Assembly (NCBI GenBank): GCA_020809705.1
Contig: CP085826.1
Span: 7,936,001 to 8,000,000, forward strand
Length of the DNA: 64,000 bases
Direction: 5' to 3'
Source of the DNA: Calonectria ilicicola
Taxonomy: Eukaryota > Ascomycota > Sordariomycetes > Hypocreales > Nectriaceae
A model generated the notes under the pieces. The model was given only the letters and a program-made list of their open reading frames with translations. It ran no database searches and had not been told where the DNA came from. The translations under genes and the position numbers were made by a program. Positions 21,522-33,724 of the stretch are shown here, piece after piece. How positions within the stretch are numbered: position 1 is the first letter of the stretch; each line of letters starts with the position of its first letter.

Positions 21522-24456
21522 ATGGCTCCTGATCGTCACGAACAGAACCCGGAAGAGAATTACCTCTTGCACCCCCTAGGGATGCAGCCGACCCATACCA
21601 ATTCAAACGTAAGAACCAGACCAACACAGAGTGTTTTTCGCTTCTAACGACCTTGCATCAGTATGCAGATACCCCTCCAGAGCAGAATGGGGTCACTCAA
21701 CCCATTCCGCACAACGAGTTCACCGATCAAGCCAATTTCACATCACATCCCGATCCAAACTATTCCACCTCTCACCTCGATCAAAATTATTCCCCATCTT
21801 ATCTCGATCCTGGAAATTCCACTTCCCATCTTGACCCCTCTCGGGCTGCGACTCAGTCTCCCGTCAGTGTCTACAGTCTGAGGGAGACATACTCTCCAGC
21901 GCCCTACCCTACCTCGCCCGATGGCACATATAACCCAAACGGTTTCGATCAATATGAAGGCGACGCCTTCCTTACTCGTGGTCGGCCTGACTCAACTTTC
22001 AACGACCCCGAGGAAAGTTGGGTTCAGCGACAGCAACAGCAGCAAATCGACACAGTTGGTGGGAATGGGCTGAAGCGATCCAAAACTCGCAAAGTCAAGC
22101 TTGTCCAGGGATCCGTTCTCAGCGTTGACTACCCAGTTCCTAGTGCCATTAAAAATGCAATTGAGCCCCAGTACCGGGATACAGAGGGCTTCCAAGAGGA
22201 GTTTACTACCATGCGGTACACCGCTGCCACCTGCGACCCGAATGACTTTACCTTGAAGAACGGGTACAACCTTCGCCCACGCATGTACAACAGGCACACA
22301 GAGCTCCTCATCGCCATCACCTACTATAATGAAGATAAAGTCTTACTTGCCCGCACGCTACATGGCGTCATGCAAAACATCCGCGACATTGTTCAGCTCA
22401 AACGTTCCGCCTTTTGGAACAAGGGTGGCCCCGCGTGGCAAAAAATTGTGGTTTGCCTCGTGTTTGATGGCATTGACAAGGTCGACAAGAATGTTTTTGA
22501 CGTCCTTGCCACCGTTGGAATTTATCAAGATGGCGTTCTCAAGAAGGACGTCAATGGAAAAGAGACTGTGGCTCACATCTTTGAGTATACCAGCCAGATT
22601 TCAGTCACCCCAGACCAACAATTGATTCGACCCAGCAAGGATAAGCCCCACCACAATCTACCACCAGTGCAATTCATCTTTTGTCTCAAGCAGAAAAATA
22701 CCAAGAAGATTAATTCCCATCGTTGGCTTTTTAGCGCATTCGGAAGAATCCTGAACCCTGAGGTCGCAATTCTGATTGATGCGGGAACCAAGCCTGGGCC
22801 TAAGGCATTGCTCTCTCTTTGGGAAGGGTTTTATAATGACAAGAACCTCGGCGGAGCCTGTGGAGAGATCCACGCCATGCTTGAGGGCGGCAAGAAACTT
22901 CTCAACCCTATTGTAGCTGTTCAGAACTTTGAGTATAAAATCTCAAACGTTTTGGATAAGCCTCTAGAGAGCTCATTCGGGTATGTGAGCGTTCTGCCAG
23001 GTGCCTTCTCAGCGTACCGCTTCCGAGCCATTATGGGGAGACCCCTGGAGCAATATTTCCACGGTGATCATACTCTTTCTGCCTCTCTTGGAAAGAAAGG
23101 TATTGATGGCATGAATATCTTCAAAAAGAACATGTTCTTAGCTGAGGACCGTATCCTTTGCTTTGAAGTAGTGGCTAAGGCTGGCCAAAATTGGCATCTC
23201 TCATATATCAAAGCTGCAAAAGGAGAGACAGATGTTCCTGAAGGAGCCGCCGAATTTATCAGTCAAAGACGTCGTTGGTTGAACGGCTCATTTGCAGCCT
23301 CTTTATATTCGTTAATGCATTTTGGCCGTATGTACCAAAGTGGCCACAATGTCATCCGCATGTTCTTCTTCCATGTTCAACTTGTCTACAACTTTTTTAA
23401 CGTTCTATTCAGCTGGCTCTCACTGGCCTCGTACTATCTCACCACCACCGTCATCATGCGTCTCGTCGGCACACCGGTTGTGTCATCAGGCTATCATGGC
23501 TGGCCTTTTGGAGACCAAGGAAGTCAAATGGTCAACGTGATAGTCAAGTATATCTATGTTGCTTTCATCGTCGTGCAGTTTGTTTTGGCCCTTGGAAACC
23601 GACCAAAGGCCTCAAAGTACACATACATTGCATCATTTGGCGTTTTTGGCATCATTCAAACTTATGTTTGTATCCTAACATTCTATTTGGTTGTCAAGGC
23701 CTTCACGGATTCCCCAATCGATACCCAAATTTCATTTGCTTCTGGAAAAGATGTCTATGAAAGTTTCTTTGGTGGTAAAGGTGTCGCCGGTATCATCCTG
23801 ATCGCCATTATTACGATTTATGGACTCAACTACGTTGCCTCCTTTCTGTATCTGGACCCCTGGCACATGTTTCACTCCTTCCCTCAGTACATGATTCTCA
23901 TGTCTACTTACATCAACATTCTTATGGTATACTCCTTCAACAACTGGCACGACGTATCATGGGGAACCAAAGGATCTGATAAGGCTGAATCGCTTCCATC
24001 CGCCAATATCACGAAGGGCGACGGAAACGAAGCTGTGGTCGAAGAGATTGAAAAAGAACAGGAGGACATTGATAGTCAATTTGAAAAGACTGTGTGGCGA
24101 GCCCTTGCTCCCATGTCCCAATTCCAAGAGGAATCTGTTGAGAAGAAAGATGTTGAAGACTCCTACAAGTCTTTCCGAACCGGTCTGGTGATTTGCTGGC
24201 TGTTTTCGAATGTCCTTCTCATTGCCATTGTCACCAGCGACGAACTTAGCTTTATTGGCGTTGGGGTAAGTGCATGCTATCACGTGAAATTTTGAAAGTA
24301 TACTAACAACTGATTCAGGAAGCGTCGACAACTCGAACACCATTTTATTTCAGATTCTTGTTGTATGCCACTGCTGTTCTTTCAATCATTCGATTTATGG
24401 GTTTCCTTTGGTTCTTGGGTAAGACTGGTATTATGTGCTGCATTTCAAAGCGATAG
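21522..24456 (+). CDS. chitin synthase (class I-III, GT2)
   Basis: Three exons, 21522-21608, 21662-24265 and 24319-24456, encode 942 aa. Introns of 53 nt have consensus ends and TCTAAC/ACTAAC branch sites, and both are phase 0. The first 150 residues are Ser/Pro/Asp/Tyr-rich and probably regulatory. The GT2 core follows with [22 protein letters not shown]-type strands, PGAFSAYRF, the EDRILCFE motif (catalytic aspartate) and [10 protein letters not shown], the QxxRRW product-binding motif. About seven C-terminal membrane segments form the translocation channel; the last exon supplies the final segment ([13 protein letters not shown]). The enzyme adds GlcNAc from UDP-GlcNAc to growing chitin at the plasma membrane. 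It belongs to division 1 because it lacks a myosin domain; I cannot decide among classes I, II and III. Confidence 0.95.
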
Positions 24457-26074
24457 ATTTTCGGCTTGTCGATGGAGAGAGACCGTCGGTATCAAAAGTA
24501 GACATTGTTAGACTGATCAAATTAATTGAATTCATTATTGATTTTCATTCAATCAACTTGTTTTTTCAGCTATGAAGAATTTGAAGTGCTAAGCTCCGTG
24601 CTTTTAAACTTAACGAATCTGACTACTCCATAATAATATTTTGTCAGCATCCCGAGCAATCTTCTGCATGTTTTTCTCTCGTTAAGAGCTCTCCGAACTC
24701 TCAGGCGTTGATTCAAGTCTTGGAGAACAGCTCCACATGAGGCTATTCATTGGGTCAAACCATATTCCTCGTAAAGGCCCAGTTTGTGTTCTACACGCCA
24801 TTTTGTTTCAAGCGTCTGCTAAATGCACGCCCCTGTCGGTTATGCCGATAATCCCATCTCTTGACATGCTAAAGATTTTCGTTTTGCGCCATGAACGGGT
24901 ACTTGAGACAATAGATGCTGGTTTTGATTTTATTGGGCCTTGGCTACTGTCTAAATGAACAAATGAGGTTCGACTTTGAGACCCTCCGGATTCCGCGGGC
25001 TACTCGCCTCCCGCGGGATCCGGCCACACAACTGCACGTCTTATCCGACTTCGCATTGGCCTGTTGCGAGATGACCAAAAAAAAAGTTCAATTCACGCCA
25101 TGACAAAATTCGCAATTTAGCTTTTAGTAAGGCCATGCATAGCTAGATGCCGGGCTTCCGAGGGTCGTGGGCGGAATTTTAACGTGCATTGCTAGTCTGA
25201 CTTCCAGTCAGGGTTTAGCATTTCCGGAAAACTTACGACCACCAAGATGACAGCAACTGAGTTGATAATTATCGGATCAACTCAAATCAATTATAGGATG
25301 ATTTACATGACAAAATTTACAAATTCGGGTAAAGAAGTTCAGATGACAATTGAGCATTTACCGAGGCATGATAGCCTAGTCTATAATGTACTTCTAGGGT
25401 TTGAATCAATTTTACACCTAGCCGTAAAATTATAATGATCGCAATATGTGATGCGGTCATGTTTCTTTGGTGACAACGTGGTGGCATTACAGCTTTGGAA
25501 CCTCGATATTCAAAACACTTCTCATTACTTTAGCCGTCTCATTCACTATCTTGGTAAACCGACCAAGTTTGAAGTTATTTGGTCTTTTTCCAAAGTATCT
25601 CTTAGAAGAACTTCTCAAAAGTGCCAATATTTGTACGCCCGGCTGAATTGGGTTAAACTGTACATGCCCTGTCACGGTAACCAAACTTTTACTTCATAAC
25701 AAAGCAGAGGGACTCCATCGAATTTCCGTAAGCGGGTAATAATATACTAAAAAGGCAAGATCATTCCGACATGGAATTCTTTTGGAAGCTTTCCACGTTC
25801 GAAGTCGGCTAATCGCAAGAAAGAGGCATATCTTGCTGGATACGAAATGTTCACACAATTGCCCCACTGATAAAAATGGCGCCGGATTTAGTAGATGCTA
25901 TTTAGAGAGCGCCAAGATTTCAACCCTGCCCAGAACGACCCTGTAAAGTAGTCCCACGGAATCTGCGGGCAGCATATCATGTTGCGTATAATTTGATCCA
26001 GATGCCAGTGGAGCCTCGGGAGCTCAGAACCAGCCGCTATGCCGTGAGTTCTATCTTCCAGGGGTGATGGATGA
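24457..26074. other. 1.6-kb AT-rich intergenic region
   Basis: Short frames only. The last part (about 25990-26180) has coding-like text in more than one frame that may belong to the 5' end of the orphan gene described next. Confidence 0.4.
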
Positions 26075-26209
26075 ACTTCTGATTATCATGTCGAAGTTCT
26101 CAAACTGTGGACTTTTATCGAGTCGTATTTATCTTCCCCAATTTGGGTTCTCTATTCACGAAGTGAGCACAAACTTATCATAGAAAGAGATATTGGCTCT
26201 GGCGACAGG

Positions 26210-26802
26210 ATGCTGAGAGGGCGTGCGGCATGGTTCCGTGAAACGCCATACCAGATACCCGATGAAATAATTAATGCAGGTATTTCTGCTCTTTCATACG
26301 AATGTTCTAAGTCCTGAATCTAATCATTCTTCTAGTTCAAGGGCCATCTCCTGAATACTCCCCCCTCCCCTTACCATACCAACAAATCGTCGAATGCCCA
26401 ATCAAGTTCGAGAAGGTTATTCTTCGAGGGTTTCTTTACGACAAAATACGAAGCATGCCAAACCAGTGGGCGAAAATAAACGAATTGAACATCAAGGTTA
26501 AGGCGTTTGCCTGGGTTCTTTTTGCAGATGCGGCGGTTGAATACTATCTTCTCCGCCTTGGAGATGAATTGCTTCTTCAAGGATTAGGCCAGGTGAAAGG
26601 GAGGCTCAAGGTCAGATCTGCCCTTAGTTATACGCTACAACTTGCGGCTATTAGAACGAATCTTTCGACAGTCCGTCGCCCCTTGTCCGATATCCACGAT
26701 AAATCTCATCACTGGAATAACTATGCATCATATTGGGATCGTGACTTAGAACCAGTCCGATCACCTGATAACTTGGAAAATTATGAAATATTCATTGGGT
26801 GA
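26210..26802 (+). CDS. orphan hypothetical protein, 5' end uncertain or decayed
   Basis: Two segments join over a 56-nt intron (26280-26335; GTATTT, CTAAT branch, TTCTAG). They give a continuous frame from the ATG at 26210 to the stop at 26802 (178 aa). The same frame is open back to 26075 (HVEVLKLWTFIESYL and onward) but has no Met there, and a stop sits just upstream. An overlapping frame at about 26000-26170 (EFYLPGVMDELLIIMS) is also coding-like. This suggests a longer gene broken by a frameshift, or a missed intron. The product has an ILRGFLYDKI stretch and a helical leucine-rich middle. No domain recognised; a relic of a HET-type or similar accessory protein is possible but not shown. 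Confidence 0.45.
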
Positions 26803-26917
26803 AGCTATGAATATCAGTGGCATTCGGGCCTTGCCCAGACCATATTTCCTCATGTCAACATGTTCCATATCTGAGGTCACCCTTGCCCAATCCAAGGGAC
26901 CAGCCTCGTGTTCGCAT

Positions 26918-28551
26918 TTACAAATTGTATCGAAACGATTTGTTCTCTCTATCTGTCAAATCTTCCAACCCATGTTCATTCTCAGGTTGACCATACAGTT
27001 GATCTCGAGATTGGTTCTCTCGTGCAAGAGCTAGACGAAGAACCAGTGAGGTGACGACGCAGATCGCAAAGCAAATCAAAATCCCAATGAAACTTTGATC
27101 ATATCTAGGAGCATATTTACTGCCTTTTGTTAATAATTGAGAATTCCAACATGTTGGAGCAGTCTTACCTGTCGAACAGTAAAGGCCCCAAAATATTTCC
27201 TAAAGAGTAACCAATGAACGTTCCAGCCGCGTATACAGACTTTTTAGTATGGCCAGCCACATTAGACGTGCCTAGTCCGATACATTGAATGACTGCAGAT
27301 GAAAAGAAGCTAATCATGTAGAAGCCAACAATCCGACCACCATTCATTGAATCAGGGAGCTTCCATCTGGTCCACATATCAGCATACAGAAATAGCACAC
27401 ACAGCTAGAATACACTTACACAAGTGAACACCCGAGAATCACCGGGATACAAGACCCAATAATAATATAGAATCGTGAGTTTGGAACGGTTCTCCCAATG
27501 TAACCGGATCCCACACCAACGATAAATGCCAATGCTCCAAGTGGCATGTTAAGCAGCAGAGAGGTAAAGGTATCAAACCCCATTCCGTTAAAAATGATGC
27601 TGCCAAACGTAGTCATTGCTCCAGAGCCGGAACAACTCAGAATTGATAACAATATAATACCCCAGAACTGGTAGTCAAATATGGCTTCCTTGAACTGGTA
27701 AAATTTGAATTCTTTGTTCTCAGATCCTGCGTTATTCGAACGAACTCTTTCCAACAGAAGTCGTCTCTCCAGTGGAGTGAAGCCGTGGGCGTGTTGCGGG
27801 CTCTTTGGGAATATCCACCATAATGCAATTCCCCACAGAAGCGTGACGCAGCCGGCGATGATGTACATGTATTGCCAGGAGTTCAGCTTTCCGCCTGAAA
27901 TATGGCCAAGGCCATAATTGATGAGTGGCGATATCAATAGCGATCCGCCGCTGGACGAGAACCACCAACTTGAGCGCAAAACTTGTTCAGGGTGAGTATA
28001 CCAAAGACCCACGACTAACATCAAGATAGGTGAGACTCCAGATTCGATAAATCCGAGAGCAAATCTATTCACAAGTAGTCCGGCGTAGGAGGTACACGCC
28101 GGAGTACAAAGGACAACTGCAGACCAGATTATGCAGATAGCTGTGCACACAATCCGAGGTTCGTATCGTTGAGCAAGGTAGGATATGGGATATGTTCCAG
28201 CAATATATCCAAAGTAGAATATGAGTGATACCCATGAGTATCTCAAACCTTCAGTAAGGTCCAAGTCCTGCCGGAGACCGAAAATTGCGGCTTGACTGAG
28301 GATACTCTTGTCATAGTATTGCAATGCATAAGTGAAGCAAAGCTTTGTAGGTGAGTAGATATTCAATTGAAAAGCTCGGAAAGAATCGAACATACCACAG
28401 GCATCAAACGCCAATCAATTTTTCGGAGAAGGCGTTTATTTGTCGCTTCATCAAACTCTAGAACCTCCCCTATTTGATGTGTGATTGAGCCTTTGTCATT
28501 ATTTTCATCGTTTTTATCGACATCGAACTTTTGTGGGTCGTCCAAAGACAT
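26918..28551 (-). CDS. MFS transporter, Dal5/allantoate-permease (ACS) family
   Basis: Four exons, 28396-28551, 27420-28342, 27169-27366 and 26918-27119 (492 aa). Introns of 53, 53 and 49 nt keep the frame and restore conserved text. They join MPV to LCFTYALQYYDKSILSQAAIFGL (cut here only by the first junction), CSL to VWKLPD, and FDS to KYAPRYD. The cytosolic N-terminus carries the family signature KIDWRLMPVV. Twelve membrane segments are expected, with NRFALGFIESGVSPILM in the first half. The anion:cation symporter family imports allantoate, vitamins, nicotinate-type acids, carboxylates or dipeptides. The substrate is not visible. Divergent transcription with the kynurenine aminotransferase suggests, weakly, a tryptophan- or kynurenine-derived acid. 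Confidence 0.92.
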
Positions 28552-29173
28552 TGTAAATTATTGGCGATTGAATCGACCAGAATCTATGGTGAATATTCTA
28601 GATCGTGTCAAAAGTCAAAGATTTCCAATCCTAGATGGCAAAGAAATACAGCTCAGCTCAGGCCTCGGAGCCGGTTAAGTACACTAATCTGGGGTAGTGA
28701 TAAGGGTCCCTGCAGCTCCCCATTCAAACAACAACTCCACAGATATCCTAACCGACGGAAGTACGGAAGCTATACCAGATTGAGAAAACGTGAGAAAACG
28801 TAAGAAAACTGAAGATGGCTGCATTATCTCACTGCACGACAATAAATAAATTCCCAAAATGCCAGGCCCCGAAATTAAAGTCCAATGGCTTAAAAGACGT
28901 GCATCAAATTGTGTAGATAGTCATTAACGCTATCTTCAAGGATATCGTGGATTTTGATAAGGGACAGGGAGATAAGAAATCAGGTTCCGACGGATGCATC
29001 CGGGCTTGATCCGGGCGCGGTCCGATCTGCAGAACAGAATATTTACAAAGAGTATGCAAAGAGGCAATTATCTGTGCATGTGGCAATAATAATAACAACT
29101 AGTAATTGCAAGTGCTACCTTATACGAACAATCAATTCATTCCCGAAATCTAGAGTCTTCAGCGCAGGACAAG
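28552..29173. promoter_or_regulatory. shared upstream region of the MFS and kynurenine aminotransferase genes
   Basis: The two genes diverge from this 622-bp region. It holds a 10-bp tandem repeat at 28791-28820 and no convincing gene. The proximity allows shared control, which is inferred from arrangement only. Confidence 0.4.
28791..28820. repeat. three tandem copies of a 10-bp unit TGAGAAAACG
   Basis: Two perfect copies and one near-perfect copy (TAAGAAAACT) lie in the divergent promoter, about 240 bp from the MFS start. They could be a repeated regulator site. Confidence 0.6.
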
Positions 29174-30581
29174 ATGAATGGACACGCCAAAGTTCACCCA
29201 AGGCCTGCCAAACGCGTGGCAAAACAGCCGATGGATGTGTGGTAAGTCGATGCTTACCTCGACTCTCATAGACCTCCTGCAGTAAGCCTGACTTTTATGC
29301 AAGGTCCATAGTCAATGATGCCGCGTCAAAGTCACCAAACCAGCCTGTTGTCAACATGGGACAAGGCTTTTTGTACGTGCATGGTCACTATCTGCAATGA
29401 CTTAGTAAATGCCTCGCATCTAACCTCTCACCTTCAGTGGCTATAATCCGCCCGACTTTCTACTTGAGGCGGCAAGAGAGGCCCTCGGGCGGGTGGATGC
29501 AAATCAATATTCACCCGCAAAGGGCCGCATGAATCTTAGGCAGTCTCTTGCTGACCATTACCGTCCTTGGCTGGGCAGAGAAATTGATCCCGAAAACGAG
29601 GTTGTCATCACCACGGGTGCCAATGAGGGCATCCTGAGTGCATTCATGGCCTTTGTTGAGCAAGATGATGAGGTGATTGTATTTGAGCCATTCTTTGACC
29701 AGTACATCAGCAATATTCAAATGGCAGGCGGAATAGTCAAATACGTGCCTATGCTCCCACCAGCTCGTGGGCATACGGAAAGCTCAGATGCAGCAGATTG
29801 GTTAATTGACATGGAGAAGCTGGAGCAGGCCTTCTCTCCCAAAACACGGATGCTTGTTCTAAATTCGCCGCACAATCCCCTGGGCAAGGTATTTTCAGAC
29901 CAAGAACTTACCTTGATTGGAGACTTGTGCGTTAAACACAGTGTCATTATCATCTCGGACGATGTCTATGACAGTTTGACATATGTGCCATCAAAGAAAA
30001 TAGCAACTCTGTCCCCAGATATCTGGGATCTGACTCTGACGGTTGGATCAGCTGGGAAATCCTTCTACGCAACTGGCTGGCGCATCGGGTATCTAATTGG
30101 CCCCAGTCACCTTATAAAATACGTTGCGGCAGCACACATGCGTATCTGCTACTCAAGTCCCAGCCCTCTGCAAGAAGCATGTGCCATCGGGTATACCAAG
30201 GCCGCAGAACTAGGATTCTGGGAAACCAGCCGACAAGAAATGCAAGCAAAGATCAAAAGATTCACCGAGGTGTTTGAAGACTTGGGGCTCCCTTTCTCGA
30301 CACCACAAGGTGGTTATTTTGTCATGGCCAATTTCTCGCGAGTCAAGATTCCAGAGGGTTACGAATTCCCTGCCCAGGTGGCCAGTCGCCCCAGAGATTT
30401 TAAGCTCTGCTGGTTCTTGATTGTTGAAATAGGCGTGGCGGCAATCCCTCCAAGCGAATTCTATCTCCCAGAAAATGCACATGTAGCTGAGAACTATTTA
30501 CGATTCGCGATTTGCAAGGAGGATCATGTATTGGAGGCGGCCAAGGAAAAATTGAGAGGTCTAGCTAAATATATTGTCTAA
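29174..30581 (+). CDS. BNA3: kynurenine--oxoglutarate transaminase (class I/II PLP aminotransferase)
   Basis: Three exons, 29174-29241, 29304-29372 and 29438-30581 (426 aa), with introns of 62 and 65 nt. The short first exons rebuild the conserved N-terminus: VWSIVND, then VVNMGQGFFGYNPPDF, the substrate-side region of kynurenine aminotransferases. NQYSPAKGRMNLRQSL and TTGANEGILSAF form the PLP phosphate site. NSPHNPLGKV holds the Asn that touches the PLP ring. SAGKSFYATGWRIGY carries the Schiff-base lysine (K253). The family converts kynurenine plus 2-oxoglutarate to kynurenate and glutamate, a branch of tryptophan degradation; related glutamine transaminase K activity cannot be excluded. 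Cytosolic or mitochondrial location not determined. Convergent with the D-lactate dehydrogenase gene. Confidence 0.92.
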
Positions 30582-30883
30582 ACACTGCAGAATCCTAGAA
30601 ATTTCTTACAGTTAGTTAGAATAGAACGCCTTTTTGAACACTCAATTTTACTTTGCTGAATGCCAACTCATTTGACTGGACAGTCACCAAAATAAGACGC
30701 GCAAACTCTACGAAACGCCACGCATGTCAACAGAATGCCCCCTTTTGGTGTACTCCCAGCAATCACAGAGCTAATTATCCCACGTCATCCAACAGCGACA
30801 TATCACACATTCTACAAATTGCGAAAGGTAATCAAGGTGTTTTAATGTTCTAGATTCTTTGAACTTTTCGTCCACTTAATTAA
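30582..30883. other. short intergenic region between convergent genes
   Basis: 3' regions of the aminotransferase (+) and D-lactate dehydrogenase (-) genes. No gene seen. Confidence 0.4.
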
Positions 30884-32803
30884 TTAGACTCCTGTCTGTC
30901 TTGGGGCAGCTTGAACTTTAGAGCCCTCAGGGACCTCGAAAACCTTTCCGGGGTTCATAATCCATCTAAATATGTTAGTCAAATGTTGCACGCGACCACC
31001 AGCCAATGACTTACTTTGGGTCTAATGCCTGTTTAATAATCTTCATAGTGTTGATTGTACCAGGGCCAAGCTCGTTCAGTAAACAATGCTGCGGTAGATT
31101 ATTAGAAATGCCACATCGATAGATTGGAAATGCTTACCATTTTACCCATCCCAATTGCGTGTTCGCCAGATACTGTTCCTTCCATTTCCAGAGCACGATC
31201 CATCATTTGATGAATGGCCTTTTCAACAGACTTTTGAGTTTCCGGGTTCTTGGGATCGTACATGATGGCTTCATGGAAATTTCCGTCTCCAACATGACCA
31301 ACAATGCTGGCAAAAACTCCTAGATTCTCGCCATCTTTCTTGGAAATCTCAATAATCTCGGCCAACTTGGAAATCGGTACGGCAACATCGGTCGACCAGA
31401 TAACATGGCCTTCTGGTTTTATCGATGTCATAGCCCATAAAACCTCCTTTCTAGCTGCCCAGAGATTTGCTTCTTCTTCTTTGTTCTTGGCAAAGAAATA
31501 CTTTTGCGGGCTTGCCGACTGAATGATGCTCTTGACCCGCGCAATGTCGGCCTGTACTCCCTCCTTTGTTGGCCCTGAAAACTTGAGGAACAGTGACGGC
31601 TTCTCCTCCCACTGAATTTGGCGCACCTTTTCGCTTCCATGACGGTTGATAATCTGCATCTGGACTTCATCCATCATCTCCAAAGCAGCGAGAGGTAGTC
31701 CAGAGCGAATGAGTTTAGAAGCCGCGGCAGCAGCGTCGGAAATAGACCCAAATGATACGACAGCAACACCCGTCTCTTTTGGAACCACGGCAAGCTTGAG
31801 AGTGATTTCAGTCACTATTCCGAGTGTGCCCTCGGCGCCAACGAAGAGTGAGGTCAGGTTGTAGCCGGCAGAAGTCTTCCGAGGTCGTCGTCGAGTTTTG
31901 ACGACGTCTCCATTTGCAAGAACAACAGTCAAATTAATTACCCAGTCCTTCATTGTGCCGTAGCGAAAAGCATTTGTCCCGCTACAATTGGTCGAGACCA
32001 TACCACCAACGGATGCTGTTGGAGATGGATCCATTGGCAAAAACAAGTCTTCGTTCTGAATCTCTCGGTTGAGGTCCATCCAATTCACTCCAGGTTGCAC
32101 GACTACGTCCATGTCCTCTGGGTGGAAGGCGATGACGCGGTTCATGAATGTGAGGTCAATGACAATGCCACCATATGGCGCGGCAAAGTTGCCTTCGATG
32201 GAGGAGCCAGCGCCAAAGGGTACTGATGGGAGAAATTAGCGGGGTAACAGCACAGCCAGCGGCAAAAACGAACCCATAGGCACATTGTGCTTGCTGCAAA
32301 TTGCAGCAGCCGTAGAGACCTGTTCGGTGGTTCTTGGGTAGACAATAGCCACTGCACGTCCGGTGGTATTGCAGCTGGACCAATCAGACGTGCCATGTGT
32401 CTCAATGTCGTCGTCGTCAAAGCTAACAAGGTCTGCGCCAAGGGCAGTCTGGATTTCTTTTGCTGCCTTTGGTGATTGTGAGTGGCTGTGCGACAATAAT
32501 GAACAATGAGGCCAAGGACCATCTCACCGTGAGCATCTCATTGCGGTCGGCATAAGCAATGTGCGAGCCCTTTGGCTTTTCCACACGCGACTGGCCAAGT
32601 GCAATACCCGCGATAAAGGTCAGGCACAGGGCCGATCCAATCAAGCCGAGGCGGGCCGACTGATTTGGAGGTAAGTGGGATTCAGCCACATAGCGTCGGA
32701 CTGATGGCGCTCGTGGTGACCACGTTAATCTCGCAGCGGTCCCAGATGTGGCAGATTGGCCTCGACGTGGTCTTAGCGGCGAGGACCTCACAGTTCGAAA
32801 CAT
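30884..32803 (-). CDS. DLD1: D-lactate dehydrogenase (cytochrome), mitochondrial
   Basis: Five exons, 32528-32803, 32274-32466, 31138-32222, 31015-31088 and 30884-30965 (569 aa), with introns of 61, 51, 49 and 49 nt. The Arg/Ser-rich N-terminus without acidic residues is a mitochondrial presequence. A hydrophobic anchor follows near residues 52-68 (LGLIGSALCLTFIAGIALG). The FAD_binding_4 domain has PRTTEQVSTAAAIC, VPFGAGSSIEGNF (made by splicing), HPEDMDVVVQPGVNW and PTASVGGMVSTNCSG. The C-terminal FAD-linked oxidase domain includes VGHVGDGNFHE and EHAIGMGK, and ends LDPKWIMNPGKV. The enzyme oxidises D-lactate to pyruvate and passes electrons to cytochrome c at the inner membrane. It is divergent from the Zn2Cys6 gene at 33725. 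Confidence 0.95.
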
Positions 32804-33724
32804 GATTTCAACGATGCCCAGTTTCGCTTCTCACTGAGAGCCTGGCGAACTTGGATTGGCCTGGTAGAAGCGTACGTACATGTACCGCACACTATCGAGT
32901 GTGTACCCCGTCCTTCGGCTTGACCCGCTTCACATCCGACGGATGCGGACCGCGGGAAATGAGGGTGGAGCTTGAATCAGCCCTCAACGGGTTGAGTAAG
33001 CAAAATTGCCTCGGCCGTTGACCGACAGGCTTTATACCAATTGGAGCCATAGCGCGTATCGCGATATGATTTTTGTGGGCAGATTATGGCAGGACATGCG
33101 GGGAAACATGGATTTAGCTTCATCAAAGCATGCCTTAGTGATTTGTGCTTGGGTTAAGGCTCAGATTCTGAGCTTTGTTACCCTATACTCAACACAGCAC
33201 AGGGAAGAGTAACCAAGATCATGCTCAAGGAGTAGTAATTGCTTTTAAGCCTATTAAAGAATAATTTATACGCATAAGAAAATTTCTCTTCCCAACCTTT
33301 TTTTTTTTTTTCTTGCCATCTAAATTTGCGCGACCCTCTTCTTTTCGAGTTGGGAGTTGGTATGGCTAGTTCCACAGCACAAACCCCAGGCCCCCCTCTG
33401 TTTTCTGAAATACGTGACAATTTACGCGGCTTCAAATAAAACACATCACTTTTCCAATTCCCAAACCAAGACAGAAACCCATTACCGACTTGCATCATTG
33501 TATCTATGTTGTGTAGTCATCCCTTGATACGCGTTTGTTTATCGCATCATGCGCGTGCACGCTAGCCCCACAAACTGCTAGGGTCTCTCCAGATAAGCAG
33601 ATGCAAATGAGGGGCGGCCAGAATAGTGACTATCCGCCGCTGAAGCGGACATGCTCCTCCCCACACGTGTCCCAGCATTGAATTTGGCATTTCCCATGCC
33701 TCGGATCTCGTTGTTCAAGACGAC
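32804..33724. promoter_or_regulatory. shared upstream region of D-lactate dehydrogenase and a Zn2Cys6 regulator
   Basis: A 920-bp divergent region without a convincing gene. It contains a T-tract near 33300. Co-regulation of the two genes is possible; no specific operator was identified. Confidence 0.4.
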
